Shown here one piece after another: positions 23,042-35,300 of a stretch of 64,000 bases of DNA. This DNA comes from Phyllostachys edulis (lineage: Eukaryota; Streptophyta; Magnoliopsida; Poales; Poaceae). The translations under genes and the position numbers were made by a program. The stretch spans positions 1,426,001 through 1,490,000 of the forward strand of contig CM070563.1 in the NCBI GenBank assembly GCA_036346405.1, read 5' to 3'. Each line of letters opens with the position of its first letter. The first letter of the stretch is position 1. The notes beneath the pieces were generated by a model that saw nothing but the letters and a program-made list of their open reading frames with translations, did no database searches and was not told the DNA's origin.

Positions 23042-26000
23042 ATGTTGGAGGACCAGGTCGCCTTCGTGCTGCAGAAGTACCTCGGCAACTACGTCCGGGG
23101 GCTCAACAAGGAGGCCCTTAAGATCAGCGTCTGGAGAGGTCAGGACCCCCTTCCCGCCATCCGCCCACTCGCTTCTATCCGAAACGCATCGGTGGTTTCG
23201 CTGGTTGTTTACTCTGATTCCCAGTGGCGGACTCCGGACTAAATGTTAGCTATGGCGGAATCATATAAATGTTAGCTATGCAAACGGACTAAATGTTAGC
23301 TATGCAAACATTTGAAACTATATTCGACAATCAACAGCTTGCGCTTTGTGCAGCGGTTCCACTAGCACTGGTACTGCCTCAAAACAGTGCTAAATATCTC
23401 TTCAACCATTTCTAGCAAATCAAATAATCAACCATTTAAAATCTTGAAGCAAAAATCACAATTCATCATCCATTATTCTATTTGAGACAACCGTAAATTA
23501 GAATTGAGAGACCTTACTGTTAGAATTAGACTTGGACCAATGCTTGTGGCTTGCCCTTGTTGCTGAGGCACCGACCTGTAGCAACTCACGCCTTGACACC
23601 CCTAGGCCCCAACCGCCGCCGCAGGTACTGACCTCATTCCTCAATTCATAAAGATTGAATTAGTCTCAGGACAGCTCGAATTATGTTTAAACCTAGCCAG
23701 TCTGCATAAAAACCGCACATTTGACTCATATTCCCAATTCGCACCTCCCCAACAGCAAAAATTACGACCGAATCGAAGGGGGTTTGGGAGTGGGAGGGGC
23801 AGAAAGTGGAGGCCGCTCACCATGCAGTCGTTGATGATTTTGGCTCCCTCGGCGGCAACCCGACCAGCTTGGCGGGCGGCGGTGTTGGCGTAACCAAAAC
23901 GGCGCGGCGACGCCATCATGTCGCCCGCCTCGATGGTTTTGTTTCATCGCGCTCCGCAATCCGCATTTACATTGCGGGATCACGACGGCGACGGCGAGGC
24001 CCTGCAAGCCAAATTTATTTTGCATGCTACGGCCTTTATGTAAGCCTTTACATGTATAAGTTGGATCACCACCCTTAAAAAAAATTGGACCACCAAAGCT
24101 AATTTATTTTTTCCTTCATGAAAAATTTATAAGTTTAATTAATACCAGCACATTTCACAGGATTGTGACATGCATGCACCAAATTGTTTTTTAGGAAGAT
24201 GCAAAATTAAATGTTCCACACCACATATCTCAAACTTGATCCTAGTCCGGGAAAGAACTATCCGGCCGGAATGCCCATGTCATGAGGCCAAGCGCAGTGC
24301 ATGCATCAGCTCTTGCCTCTTGGGCCTTCCTTTGCAGCGAAGCCCACCATTGGACATCGGTTGAAACGGCCCACGAAGTTTGGATCTTCAATTCAGACTT
24401 CAGAAAACCTCCTAGCGCTGCGCCGCTGCGACCGTCTTCTCCGGCGTCGAGCTCTTGGGCACTCGGCGGAGGAGTGGGGGTTCCCGGCCGGCGGTAGCTC
24501 TGGCGGACGCCAGAGCTCGCCAGAATGGTGGGTCCGCCCTTGCCGATTCCTCGCACGGTTAGGAAAGCGGTTGCGGTTGGTTTGGTTCGCCTTTTAGTTT
24601 GTTGTGACGTTGCTTGTTCCTAAGTAGTGGTGGCACCAGTAGCAGCAAATTGCCATGGAACAGCGGTTTCCTATAGTTTTGGATGTTCTGTTTTGGTGTC
24701 TCGATTGGATTCATAGCGTGATCGGAAGTGGCTGGCGTCCGGGCACTGGCTGATGTTTTTTCGGTGCCTCGTGTTTGTTTCTAATGATTCCAATGGGAAA
24801 GGAATTGGTAGCGATTTGAGCTACTTCTGTGGTAGGCGCAAGTTAATTTGGTGAGTGCGATGGATTTGCAATGCTTCACTGTTGCAATTTCGTTGGCCGT
24901 GCGACCACGAAACCTTTTATGCTGCGTTTGTTTTTTAAGTGGTCCTGGTTTTACTGCTGAGGGAATTATGCAGCAAATCCATTTATGTGGTGGCATGTGT
25001 AAGCTGATTTGGTGTATGGTTTGATGAACGAATTGGGTGGGCATTGATGTGTATGTTGTGAAATGTTGTCGGTAATTACATGTTGAGACAGGAATGCTTG
25101 CGTGAACCACATGCGAAAAGATTTCGTGTTGTAAGTGTTTGTTCCAGCAGTTGCAGTGCTGAGATCTCTAGCTGCGACTAGGCATTGTTGTGAAGGTTCA
25201 CAGTATTTTGTAAAACCGGGTTGGTGGTAATTCAGTATGGACTTGAGCAATGATATTGGCTATATCTGTCTAGATACTGACCCTGTTTGCCCAATTTGAT
25301 AAAACAGACACTTGTTTTTCTTTTGCTAGCTATTTACCTTGTTTTATCAATGATATTGGTCGTATCTGCTACCTAATATTATTATGTTTTCTGCAATATT
25401 ATTTCAGGTGATGTTGAACTCACAAACATGCAGTTGAAGCCGGAGGCGCTCAATTCATTGAAGTTACCTGTGAGAGTCAAAGCTGGTTTCCTTGGTTCAG
25501 TGAAGCTCAAGGTTTGTGGTAATTGCTATTTGGCCTTAATGTATGATGTTATACTTTGCTGTAATATGAAGGAATGAGCTAAAGGATGATTGCATCGATG
25601 ATTATTAGGTCCCATGGAGCAGGCTTGGTCGAGAGCCAGTTTTGGTTTATCTTGATGGGATTTTTATATTAGCTGAACCAGCAACACATGTTGAAAGTTG
25701 CAGTGAGGATGCTGTCCAAGAAGCAAAAAGAAGTAGAGTCAGGGTAAGGAATTGGGAAAATTTGCCCCTAAGGAATTTGCGACGATGTGATTTCCGCAAT
25801 TAATGCCAGAACCATGCATTACTGACCTGTTGGTTTACTCAGGAAATGGAAACCAAATTACTGGAGACCCAACAACAACTGAAATCTGAACTGGTAGGTG
25901 TTGGCACTTAGCCTTTCAACTATTGTGTGTGTGTATTTGTGAGTTGTGATAATGGACCACATAATGGTTTGGGTAGTCAATCTAGGCTACATTTTTTCCC

Positions 26001-26359
26001 TGCTGTTGTGTGGTTGAGAACCAACCATCTTCGTATACTTTACTTATTTCTGACTGGAACTTTTCATCCTTGAAGAATTCGTCATGGCTTGGGTCTTTCA
26101 TTAGCACTGTAATTGGAAACATAAAGTTGTCCATCAGCAATATTCACATCAGATATGAAGATGTAGAGAGGTACTTAAATTTCTTATTAGTGGATTTCTC
26201 TTTCAGGATGTATATAAGAAGACCATGTCTTGTTTTTGTAGCAATCCAGGCCACCCTTTCGCAGCAGGTTTGGTACTTTCGAAGCTGTCAGCAGTTACTG
26301 TGGATGACCTTGGAAAGGAGACTTTTGCCACTGGTGGAGATTTGGACCGAGTGAAGAAG
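23042..26359 (+). CDS. VPS13 exons 1-6: chorein N-terminal domain
   Basis: Residues 1-200. Visible landmarks are LGNYVRGLNKEALKISVWRG, DVELTNMQLKPEALNSLKLP, VKAGFLGSVKLKVPW, EPVLVYLDGIFILAEP, and FISTVIGNIKLSISNIHIRY followed by EDV. These are the conserved chorein signatures. Exon 6 ends DLDRVKK. The start codon is the first ATG after a GC-rich leader (gcggcggag-ATG). All donors are GT and acceptors AG. The upstream leader near 22800-23041 is pyrimidine- and GC-rich; no TATA box is evident. Confidence 0.92.
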
Positions 26360-29300
26360 GTATTGTTCCTAACTTCCACATTTTGGTTTCATCATTAATT
26401 TAATAATACTTAATGGCTGCTGGTTACTTTTGGTAATCCAGATATCTCTTTGCAACCCGAGTTATTTTCCAAAGGAAAGTGAGGATTGTTGGAATGAACC
26501 CTTAATCTATTTCAATGGGCCAGAGGCCAAAATATACAAGTTACAGGTGTAAGTAAATATGCAAAGAGCACCCTATACAAGCTACATATCTAACATCTCT
26601 ATCAAGGATGAGGAAACACCAATTTCTATGGCATTTGATAGTTAGAACTATATTTCATTTACAAATATGCGCACATCGTTCACTTTTTGGATTACAGAAT
26701 AGAATGTTATTATGAACAATATTAGGTGTCAAAGACAAACCGTTATAATTATTTGGGTAAAGTCCATTTTACAATCTTGAACTATTCGAAAAGTCTGGAT
26801 TTCAACCCTAAACTACAAAACCGGGTACAAGCCAACCTCCAACTATCAAAACCATTCATTTTACCCTCAACCCAAACAGGTGGTTTTGAGTGATGTGGCC
26901 GACGTGTCAATGGTTTTGCTCGTAAGTGGAAGAGGTTGTTGGTGGAGCGGAACTTCATGGAAGCGTCTGCATCTAGCGGCAACGGCGTTCGGGAGGCGAC
27001 GAGCGCTTAACCCCAAAGAATGGTCCCGCAGTAGTTCTTGACCCGCTCAAGATCCACACTCGCGACTAGAAGGCTTGGCGTCGACGTCCATGCTACAAGA
27101 CGCCGAGGCGACCGACTAGTCGAGCAAAGAGTTAAGGCCGCGCCGCCGACGACTGCGTCGCCACGGCCAGCCTCCCCGAGAAATGACAAACAGACGACAT
27201 CGCCTTGCTTTGTGGTAGATGCAGATGTTACGGATGTCCCGCTACCTGCATGTGCATGTCGGCATGCCGACGGCTCACCTGCAGATTCGCTGCGGTGCCC
27301 GTATGAAACCGCCTCGCTTCTGCTGCGACTCCATGAAGAAGAAAACACTTCATTGCTACTCAAAGAATCGCAACCAAAAGATAACAACGAATCAAACGAA
27401 ATCCACACAAGACTCCACCAATTTCCTCCTAAAGAAATCGGAACAGTGGGAGAAGCAACAGATAGTCAAAGTCCGAGGGTAGGTGAGCAAGGTGGAGAGG
27501 AGGAACTGTCGCCAGTGCTTACTACTGATGAGCCAAACCGAATCGCACACCAGCTCCTCAAGGTTCTTGAACAGTGCGTCGATGGATTAGGATTTCCCCC
27601 ACTTGAAGAAGTCCTAGAGCAGCTGCTGCACCTTGGGGATACGGGTGGAGCCCTCCTTAATGGTAAGCAGTGAGACATTGAAGTAGGTGGCCTCCTTGGT
27701 GGCTTGCCTCTGGGAGTCGTTGAAGTAGGCGGGGATAGTGACCACGGCGTTTTTGATGGTGGAGCCGATGTAGGCCTCGACGATCTCCTTCATCTTGATC
27801 AGCACCATAGAGGAGATCTCCTCAACGGCGAACTACTTCTCCCGCCTTATATTGGGCGACAATCATCGGCTTTTCACGGGCTGCATGACCTTGAAAGGCC
27901 ACAACCAACTCCATCACAGACTGACCACCTCCACCTTCGCCACGCAGCTGAGCCCAAGGCGCGAGAGATCGCGCCTCCCTCGTGGTCATGGGGAGGGCGT
28001 GGAGTGGAGGAGGTGAGGAGGAGGCGAGGCCGACGCGAGGGTCAGGGAGGTGGCGGCCGAGGAGGAGGAGGGGAGGAGGCGGCGGCAGGGTGGGGAGGTG
28101 GTGGCGATGAGCGAGGCGCGGGGAGGATGTGAGCGGAGGAGGCTCGGGGGCATGGAGAGGCGGAGGAGGCGGGAGGTGAGGCAGAGGTGGCGAGGAGACG
28201 GGGTGAGGTGGCGATGAGGCGGGGCGGGAGGGCGCGGGGGAGGTGGCGGGGGCGGCTCGGGGGAGGGAGGAGGAGGCGGCGGGGGAGAGGGAGACAGGGT
28301 GGGAGGGGTGGCGTGAAGGCACGGAGAGGGGAGAGAGAGAAAAAGAGGAAGAAAGAAAAAGTAGGACTGATATGTGGGCCCCATCAGCACAAAACTAGGG
28401 TGAATCGGCGTGGGGGGGTATTTTGTCCGGTTTGCAAACATCGAGGTCCTGTGTTGTCTGGTTTTCAACTTCAAGGTTGTTTTCCAGACTTTTTGAAAAG
28501 TTCAGGGTTGTAAAATGGACTTTACCCTAATTATTTTGTTATTTTTCTCATTTTGGTTGTAGATTCCTTTGACACAAATCTTTCTGCACCTCTAGTAGTG
28601 GAACATGTAATGTGTTGATGTCAACAGTGAATACATCCTTTTGATCTAGGAAAATTAGGCATGCTCGTCTTGCAGATTCATTTACCTTTATTTTTCCTTT
28701 TCCTTTCCTTTCCTTCTAAGTCTTGTATAACTTGCTTGCCATATGATTCTTGCATTTGTTAGCTTATTTGTAAACGGTTTTGCAGTCTGTTGAACTTGAG
28801 AGTTTGGCGCTGTATTTTGACTCTGATAGCAGTCCTTGGAGCGTGGATAAGCCCTGGGAAGATTTACTGCCTTCAGAATGGAGTCAGGTAGCTTTAATTG
28901 CTAATGAAAAATATCTGGGTATAATTCTGCATATAGATGTTAAGGGTATTAGTGGTATTTCCGTATTGTTCTAGGGTTTAGTCTTGTGTCCCTTGTACTC
29001 TATATATTGCCCATTGAGCTATTGCAATACACACACGATATTCATAACATGGTATCAGAGCTAGGGTTAGGGTTTCCTCTGTGATAGCCTAACCTTCATC
29101 CTCTTCCGCTGCCCCCAGGAGGAGCAATCTCGACTCCCGGGGGTGGTCTCCTCCTAGTTACTAGCAAGTAGCGGCAGTCTTCACCGAAGCCGACGTGCCA
29201 TCGCCTCCTTAGTCACGCTGCCGCCACCGCCATCAACTTTCTCGGCCAGATCTGGCCGGATCCATTGATGCCGAACGTGGATCCGAGCTTCCTCTTCCTC

Positions 29301-32300
29301 ATTGTTGATGCTGCTGCCGCCCCTGAGCCCGTGTCACCCGGATTCGCGCCGGATTGACTCGGATCCGCGCTGCCCCGAGGATCGTAGCGCCTTCTCTGCT
29401 CCATGTGCGCCCGATGCAGTCGCCGCCGTCCTCTTCCCGACCAAATCCACTCGGATGTGGCCGGATCTGAGCCAAGCCAAGCCACCATGCTCCTGACGCC
29501 CCCCACGCACCGTTGGATCCACGCTGCCCGAGCCTCCCGAGCTCCTTCGCTTGAGATCCCGACATACACCTCGATTCCTCTGTGACCTTGCGCCGTCAGA
29601 CTGGATCCGTGCCACTGCCCCAGATCGAGTCGCCGCCGCCCAGGGTACTCCGCCCAGCCTCCTCGACCCTGTGCCGCTACCGACTCGGATCCACCTTCTC
29701 CTCGAGCGGGGAGGAAGAGGGGAGCGAGAGGAGGGAGAAGGGGGAGGAGACCATGGGGGAGTTCTTGGAAGCTTCACATCGGGAGTGAGCAGCAGCGGGA
29801 GGAAGTGGGGAGAAAGCAAGAGAGGGAGAGACAAGCTTTGTGCTGGAGCTTCTGCAAAAGAGCTTCTCTGAACGTGTGGGGAAGTTGCTCGCCAAGTCCG
29901 TGCTCACTCAGCCAGCGCCTGAGGCGTGATGAGCTGGTTTTGCTGCGTCTGTTGATGCCTACTGCTCTTAGATGGCTTAATCAGTCATTTGCTGCTGCTA
30001 CTAGTTATCCTTTAGGCTTTTCTTTCTTTGTGTCGTTTCTTCCGTTGCGTCCATCCAAGTCCGTATCACTCTATCTTTGAGTTCGTCTAAGCCGCGTGAG
30101 TCCACAAATTCGTTGTCAGTCAGCTGGTTGCTTTGCTAACCACAGTCTGTCCTCTTGGATCGAGAGTGGCGCTCTTTTTTCTCTTTTGCATGGCAGCAGC
30201 CGCCGCTCCTCTCCGAGCCGTTGCAGATCGTACAAGTCGTTATGATACCATCGCTTCTCTCTGAGCCGCCGTCCTGAGCTTCTAAGGTCGCCGCGTTTCT
30301 TCCGCACTGCGCTTCTGTTGTGCTTCTTGTGCACCGCGCCACCGCCGTCTTGAGCTTTGATCTGCGCCGCCATGCTTCTATCTATTCCTTTTCGGCTTGA
30401 TTTGACAGCTTTCTCCATTTATGTCGGTTTCATCATCTTCTTCGTCATGTTGTCACAGTCAACTTTGCTCCCGCTTGTCTCTACTTTCTCAGCCCTTGCA
30501 CCTTGTGCTTTATGGGCTTTCGCACAATCCCGGATGGGAGATCTTTTGATACTTGACATATTTTCCAAGAGTTGCACGCTACAACGACATTATCAAAACT
30601 TGGACCTCGGATTTTCCCTATTGTAGTGTCAACCATTTCCAAATGCAACACTATTGTATACGTCTTGCATTTGAGGGGGTGTTAAGGATAGGGATTATTG
30701 ATGATTTGCCATTAAGTTCATGTGCAATTGCCAAAATGTCACTCCACGTCTCACTGACATGTGGCCACATGTCAGTGAGACGTGGAGTGACATTTTGGCA
30801 ATTGCACATGAACTAGTGTGGCAAATATGCAAAGGCCCCGTTAAGGATATTAGTGGTATTTCCCTATTGTTCTAGAGTTTAGTCTTGTGTCCCTTGTACT
30901 CTATATATTGCCCATTGGGCTATTGCAACACACACAATATTCATAACAATAGACAGTTGTCGATGGGTCTAGTGCAATTTCATTGCTTACAGTCAATAAT
31001 TTTATTCTCAGTTTTCACTTGACAAATCTGTGCTGGTTCATAAAATGTGTTTCAGGTTTTTGAGTTCAGAAAGCAGGATAGTTCTAGTCCTTCTTCAAAA
31101 ATGCACACTTACATTTTACGACCTATATCTGGCAAAGCAAAATATACAAAGATACAACTTGATGAAGCAAAGAAAACTGGACAAGCGTTGCAAAATGCTG
31201 CTGTTGATTTGGATGACGTTACTTTGTCTTTGTCAAAGGTTTGTAGTCTTGTTTTCCCCTCTTTCTCTCTCTCTCTCTCTCTCTAATGCCAAATGGCATT
31301 GTTAATAGTATACCATTTTCTTCAAATCAGGATGGCTACAGGGACATCTTGAAGATGGCTGATAATTTTTCTTCCTTTAATCAACGGCTGGGATATGCTC
31401 ATTACCGGCCATCTTTACCAGTGAAATCTGATCCAAGATCCTGGTGGAAGTACGCATACAAGGTAGTGACTCACGAAATGAAGAAAACAAGGTATGCATA
31501 TTCTACACATCCTTCTCTGGCTTCCACTTTGTATATGTATTATATTTGTTTTTTATTAGCACGAATCAGTATTCTGTTTATCAGTTTCTAATTACGATAT
31601 TCTCCTACATAGCACAGGGTAGTGTCGATATTCTGGAGGGATGGTCATTATGTTTGGGTTTAGTTTACAAGAAATCCTACATACATTCCAACATTTGTTT
31701 TAATCAGGCTGGGACTAGCACTCAATGTCTTGCTTTTGTCTTTTGCTTTTCTGTGTGAGCTGATCAATTGGTCTTTATAGAACTGTACTGGCATGCTGCA
31801 CACACAGCTGCAGTGTAAAAGAAGAAAGAAGTCGAGCAGTAACAGGGCAGTCAGTCAGCACCTGTTTTGATAGTCTTGGCAATTGATTGGAGGCATTATT
31901 GTTTTGTTCTGTACAATACACTTGGATCTTTTTCCAATGCCCAAAGCACCCGTGATAGTCATCTAATGTTACATGGTGTATTTTTCTGTGCATCCGATTT
32001 TCTCAATTCTTTCGTGTTGATATGTCTTATGAATGCAGTGGAAATCTATCTTGGGAGCAACTATTGAGAAATGCAAAACTTCGGAAGACATATGTATCTT
32101 TATATGCGTCCCTTCTGAAATCTGACATGAGCCAACTGGTTGTTGATGATGAGGAGATTAAGAGCCTGGATCGTGAACTAGATATGGAAGTTATTCTACA
32201 ATGGAGGTAATATGTTTCCTTTTTGTTTTTTCGAGACATCCTCGATTAGGACTATCTTGCAGATTTTGGCCTGAAATAGTAAAAAGGTGAAAAGCTGGTA

Positions 32301-35300
32301 GCGATGTCCCATAATGATTTGTTCCAGAAGTTCATAAAAATGTGAAAAGGAAGAAGTTTGTGAGTCTGCCATAATTTTTTCCTTCAGTGTGTTGATCAGT
32401 GCAAGAAGTTCATCATATTGCAGCGGCTTATTTAATTTTCTGATGTGCTTGTAGTTCCTTGACTACCCTTTTTTCAGGAAAGATGAGGGAATACACACTC
32501 AACTGGTCTAGTTTCACCTGCTTTGCCACGCACCCTTTTTTCCTTAAAAAACACAGTGAAATGCACATTTGTTTAGTGTTAAAAGTGCATGTTCTGAAGC
32601 ATATCACCCATGTATCTGAATACTGATATGCACCATTGGCTTTTCTAAGAATTCCTTTCTGTTTGACATGTAATGAAAAATCACATTATGCACTTTTACT
32701 ATCTTTTACGCAACTGTAGCAGAAAATCTCTGATGCTTGAGTAGGTCATTCTTTCCATTTAAAGTTTTTTACTGAATTCAATATGTATCGTATCATAGCC
32801 CTTCTGAACCCATGAATAGTAGCTATACGATTCTTCACTTCTCTGATGTACAATGAATAGTTGAGCATGCTGTTCAACTTCATCCTCGCTTCGAGCCATA
32901 GAGAACAGACCATAGGAATTTTTAATGAACAATGCAGCAATTTGGATAAATTTTGCATGGAGTTTGAACAAAACTTTCACTCCCATTGTTTCATATTCAT
33001 GGTCTCTTATCATTTTCCCATAGCTTACTGTATTTTAGTCGAATTGATGGCGTTTTATTTTCTTTTGTGCAGGATGCTGGCCCACAAGTTTGTAGAACAG
33101 TCAGCAGAAACATATCAGTATGCTCAACAAAATAAGAAGCAGTCCTGGTGGTCATTTGGATGGTTGGTTCTGACCTACACAAAGTCACGCTCTCTGCATT
33201 GCGCAATGCGTAGCAATTAATTCATGATTCATCTCTTTCATACAGGACTGGTGCTTCAAAGGATGAGGGAGATTCAAAGAGTTTTAGTGATGAAGATTGG
33301 GAAAGATTAAATAGGATTTTTGGATACAAAGAAAATAATGAGTATATTCCTGGCCAACAAGATATGAAATTGATGCAGTTTTATTTTGAAATACGTATGA
33401 AACATAATGCAGCAAAGCTTATTATTGATGGTTCGGAGTTCCTTGCTGATATGTCATGTGAAGATTTCTGCTGTAACTTGAAAATGTATCCAGAGGCAAA
33501 TTTTTTTGCTCTGAAGCTTGGTTCCTACAAGCTTTTATCTCCATATGGCCTGCTTGCTGAGGTTTTACCATCTGGTTCTTCTATTCTTGCATTCTATACC
33601 TGCAAATTCATTTACGAAAGTCACTCAAATGATGCCATTATCTATATGAATTACCCAGAGTGCAAGTGCTGTTGATTCATTTGTTGGCATCTTTTCCTAC
33701 AAGCCTTTCGATGAGCAACTGGACTGGAGTTTTGCAGCTAAAGCTTCTCCTTGTTATATAACTGTAAGTTATTCTTTTTAAATATCTAGTGTGCACATAT
33801 TTATTCTACCCTTTCATGATTAATATTACTGTTCTGGCAGTATTTGAAAGATTCCATTGATCAAATCGTTGCCTTCTTCAAGAGTAGCCCTACCATTAGC
33901 CAGACCTTGGCACTAGAGACTGCTGCTGCTGTACAGGTTTATTCAAAATTCATTTGACGCAAGGCTACTTTCTATGATCAGATGATTGATTCTTCTGTAA
34001 CTTTTGATTTGTGAAGATGACATTAGATGAAGTGAAACGCACTGCTCAACAGCAGGTGACACGAGTTCTAAAAGATCAGTCCAGGTTACTGCAAATATTT
34101 TACCATTTTCGTACACTGAAAATTTTATTTTTGTAGTGTACGCGGAAATGATAATATAGAAAACAAACTTTTAGGGATTGTGGGCTAAATGAGATTTCAG
34201 TAGCCTTTTTCACAGGTCTCTGAGAACCTCTAGTCTTCATAGAGGTGAATGTACATTATTGACTTGCTACCAGTAATCGTTGATGTAACACAGTTATTAG
34301 TAACCATAACTTAGTACTTAAACTTGGAGTTACAGCCTGTGCAGCATATTTAACTGCAATAAGGGGAAACTGACTTACTAGCATATTTCATCCCGAAGAC
34401 AAGAATATCAAAATGGGATTATGTTGCCGATGTACATTTCAATCACTTCTGATATATATATATATATATATATATATGTTTTTCTTTTCTTTTTGCTTCT
34501 ATGCTAGTGTTATACCTAAGAATTACTTATATTTTCTTTGTCATGCCCTTCTTGAATGGTGATTGATGCACAACATAATCCCTTTTAGGTTTTCCCTGAA
34601 TCTGGATATTGCTAATCCCAAAATTACTGTTCCTACCAAGTTCCGCCCAGATGATGTACATGAGACTAAGCTTTTGCTTGACCTTGGAAATTTAATTCTT
34701 CGGACAGAGGTCAGGTCTACTCTCTAGAAGTAAGATTTTTTTGTCTATGGTTGGGGTTATATGCCACTGATGTTACTTGTTACTTCAGGAGATATGGGAT
34801 TCATATACTTCAGAACAGCAGGATATGTATCTGAATTTCAATCTGGTGCTCAGTGATGTATCTGCATTTCTGGGGGATGGTGATTACGATTGGAATGAAA
34901 CGTCTAATGAAGTCAATTTGTTGCCAGTTATTGACAAATGTGGAATTGCTTTGAAGCTACAGCAGGTGTGCACTAGTTTTCTCTCTTTTCCCCAAGAAAG
35001 ACTAAATAACAGTGAATATAACTTATCCCTTTGTTGTGCAGATCCAGTTAGAAAGTCCACTCTATCCTTCCACAAGAATGGCAATAAGGGTGCCTTCCTT
35101 GGGATTTCATTTCTCTCCAGCACGCTATCATCGATTGATGGAAATCTTAAAGATTTTTCAAGATAGTGATAGTGAGAATAACAGTTCAAATCTTGCACAT
35201 TTGTGGGATCAGGCTGACTTTGAGGGATGGTCGTCTCTTCTTACGTGGAAGGTTTGCCGTTTTTTACTCTTTTATTCTAGAATTGTATAGTAACTTGTGT

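Larger units (their letters stand above)
28938..30948 (+). mobile_element. small non-autonomous LTR retrotransposon (TRIM/LARD-like) in VPS13 intron 7
   Basis: The 5' LTR is 28938-29049 (112 bases, TGTTAAGGG...ATAACA) and the 3' LTR 30680-30948, lengthened by a nested insertion. A perfect TSD ATAGA lies at 28933-28937 and 30949-30953. The primer site TGGTATCAGAGC directly follows the 5' LTR (29050-29061), and a polypurine tract TTGAGGGGG precedes the 3' LTR. The 1.6-kb interior has no gag or pol motifs. It must have been copied by proteins of another element. Confidence 0.88.

Noticed and set aside
26487..26609. TSD AGGAT for the solo copia LTR
   Set aside because: The right copy is 9 bases beyond the LTR end, so it may be chance.
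27822..28474. Long Pro/Ser- and Gly/Arg-rich frames on both strands
   Set aside because: Low-complexity GC-rich Pack-MULE cargo; composition explains the open frames.
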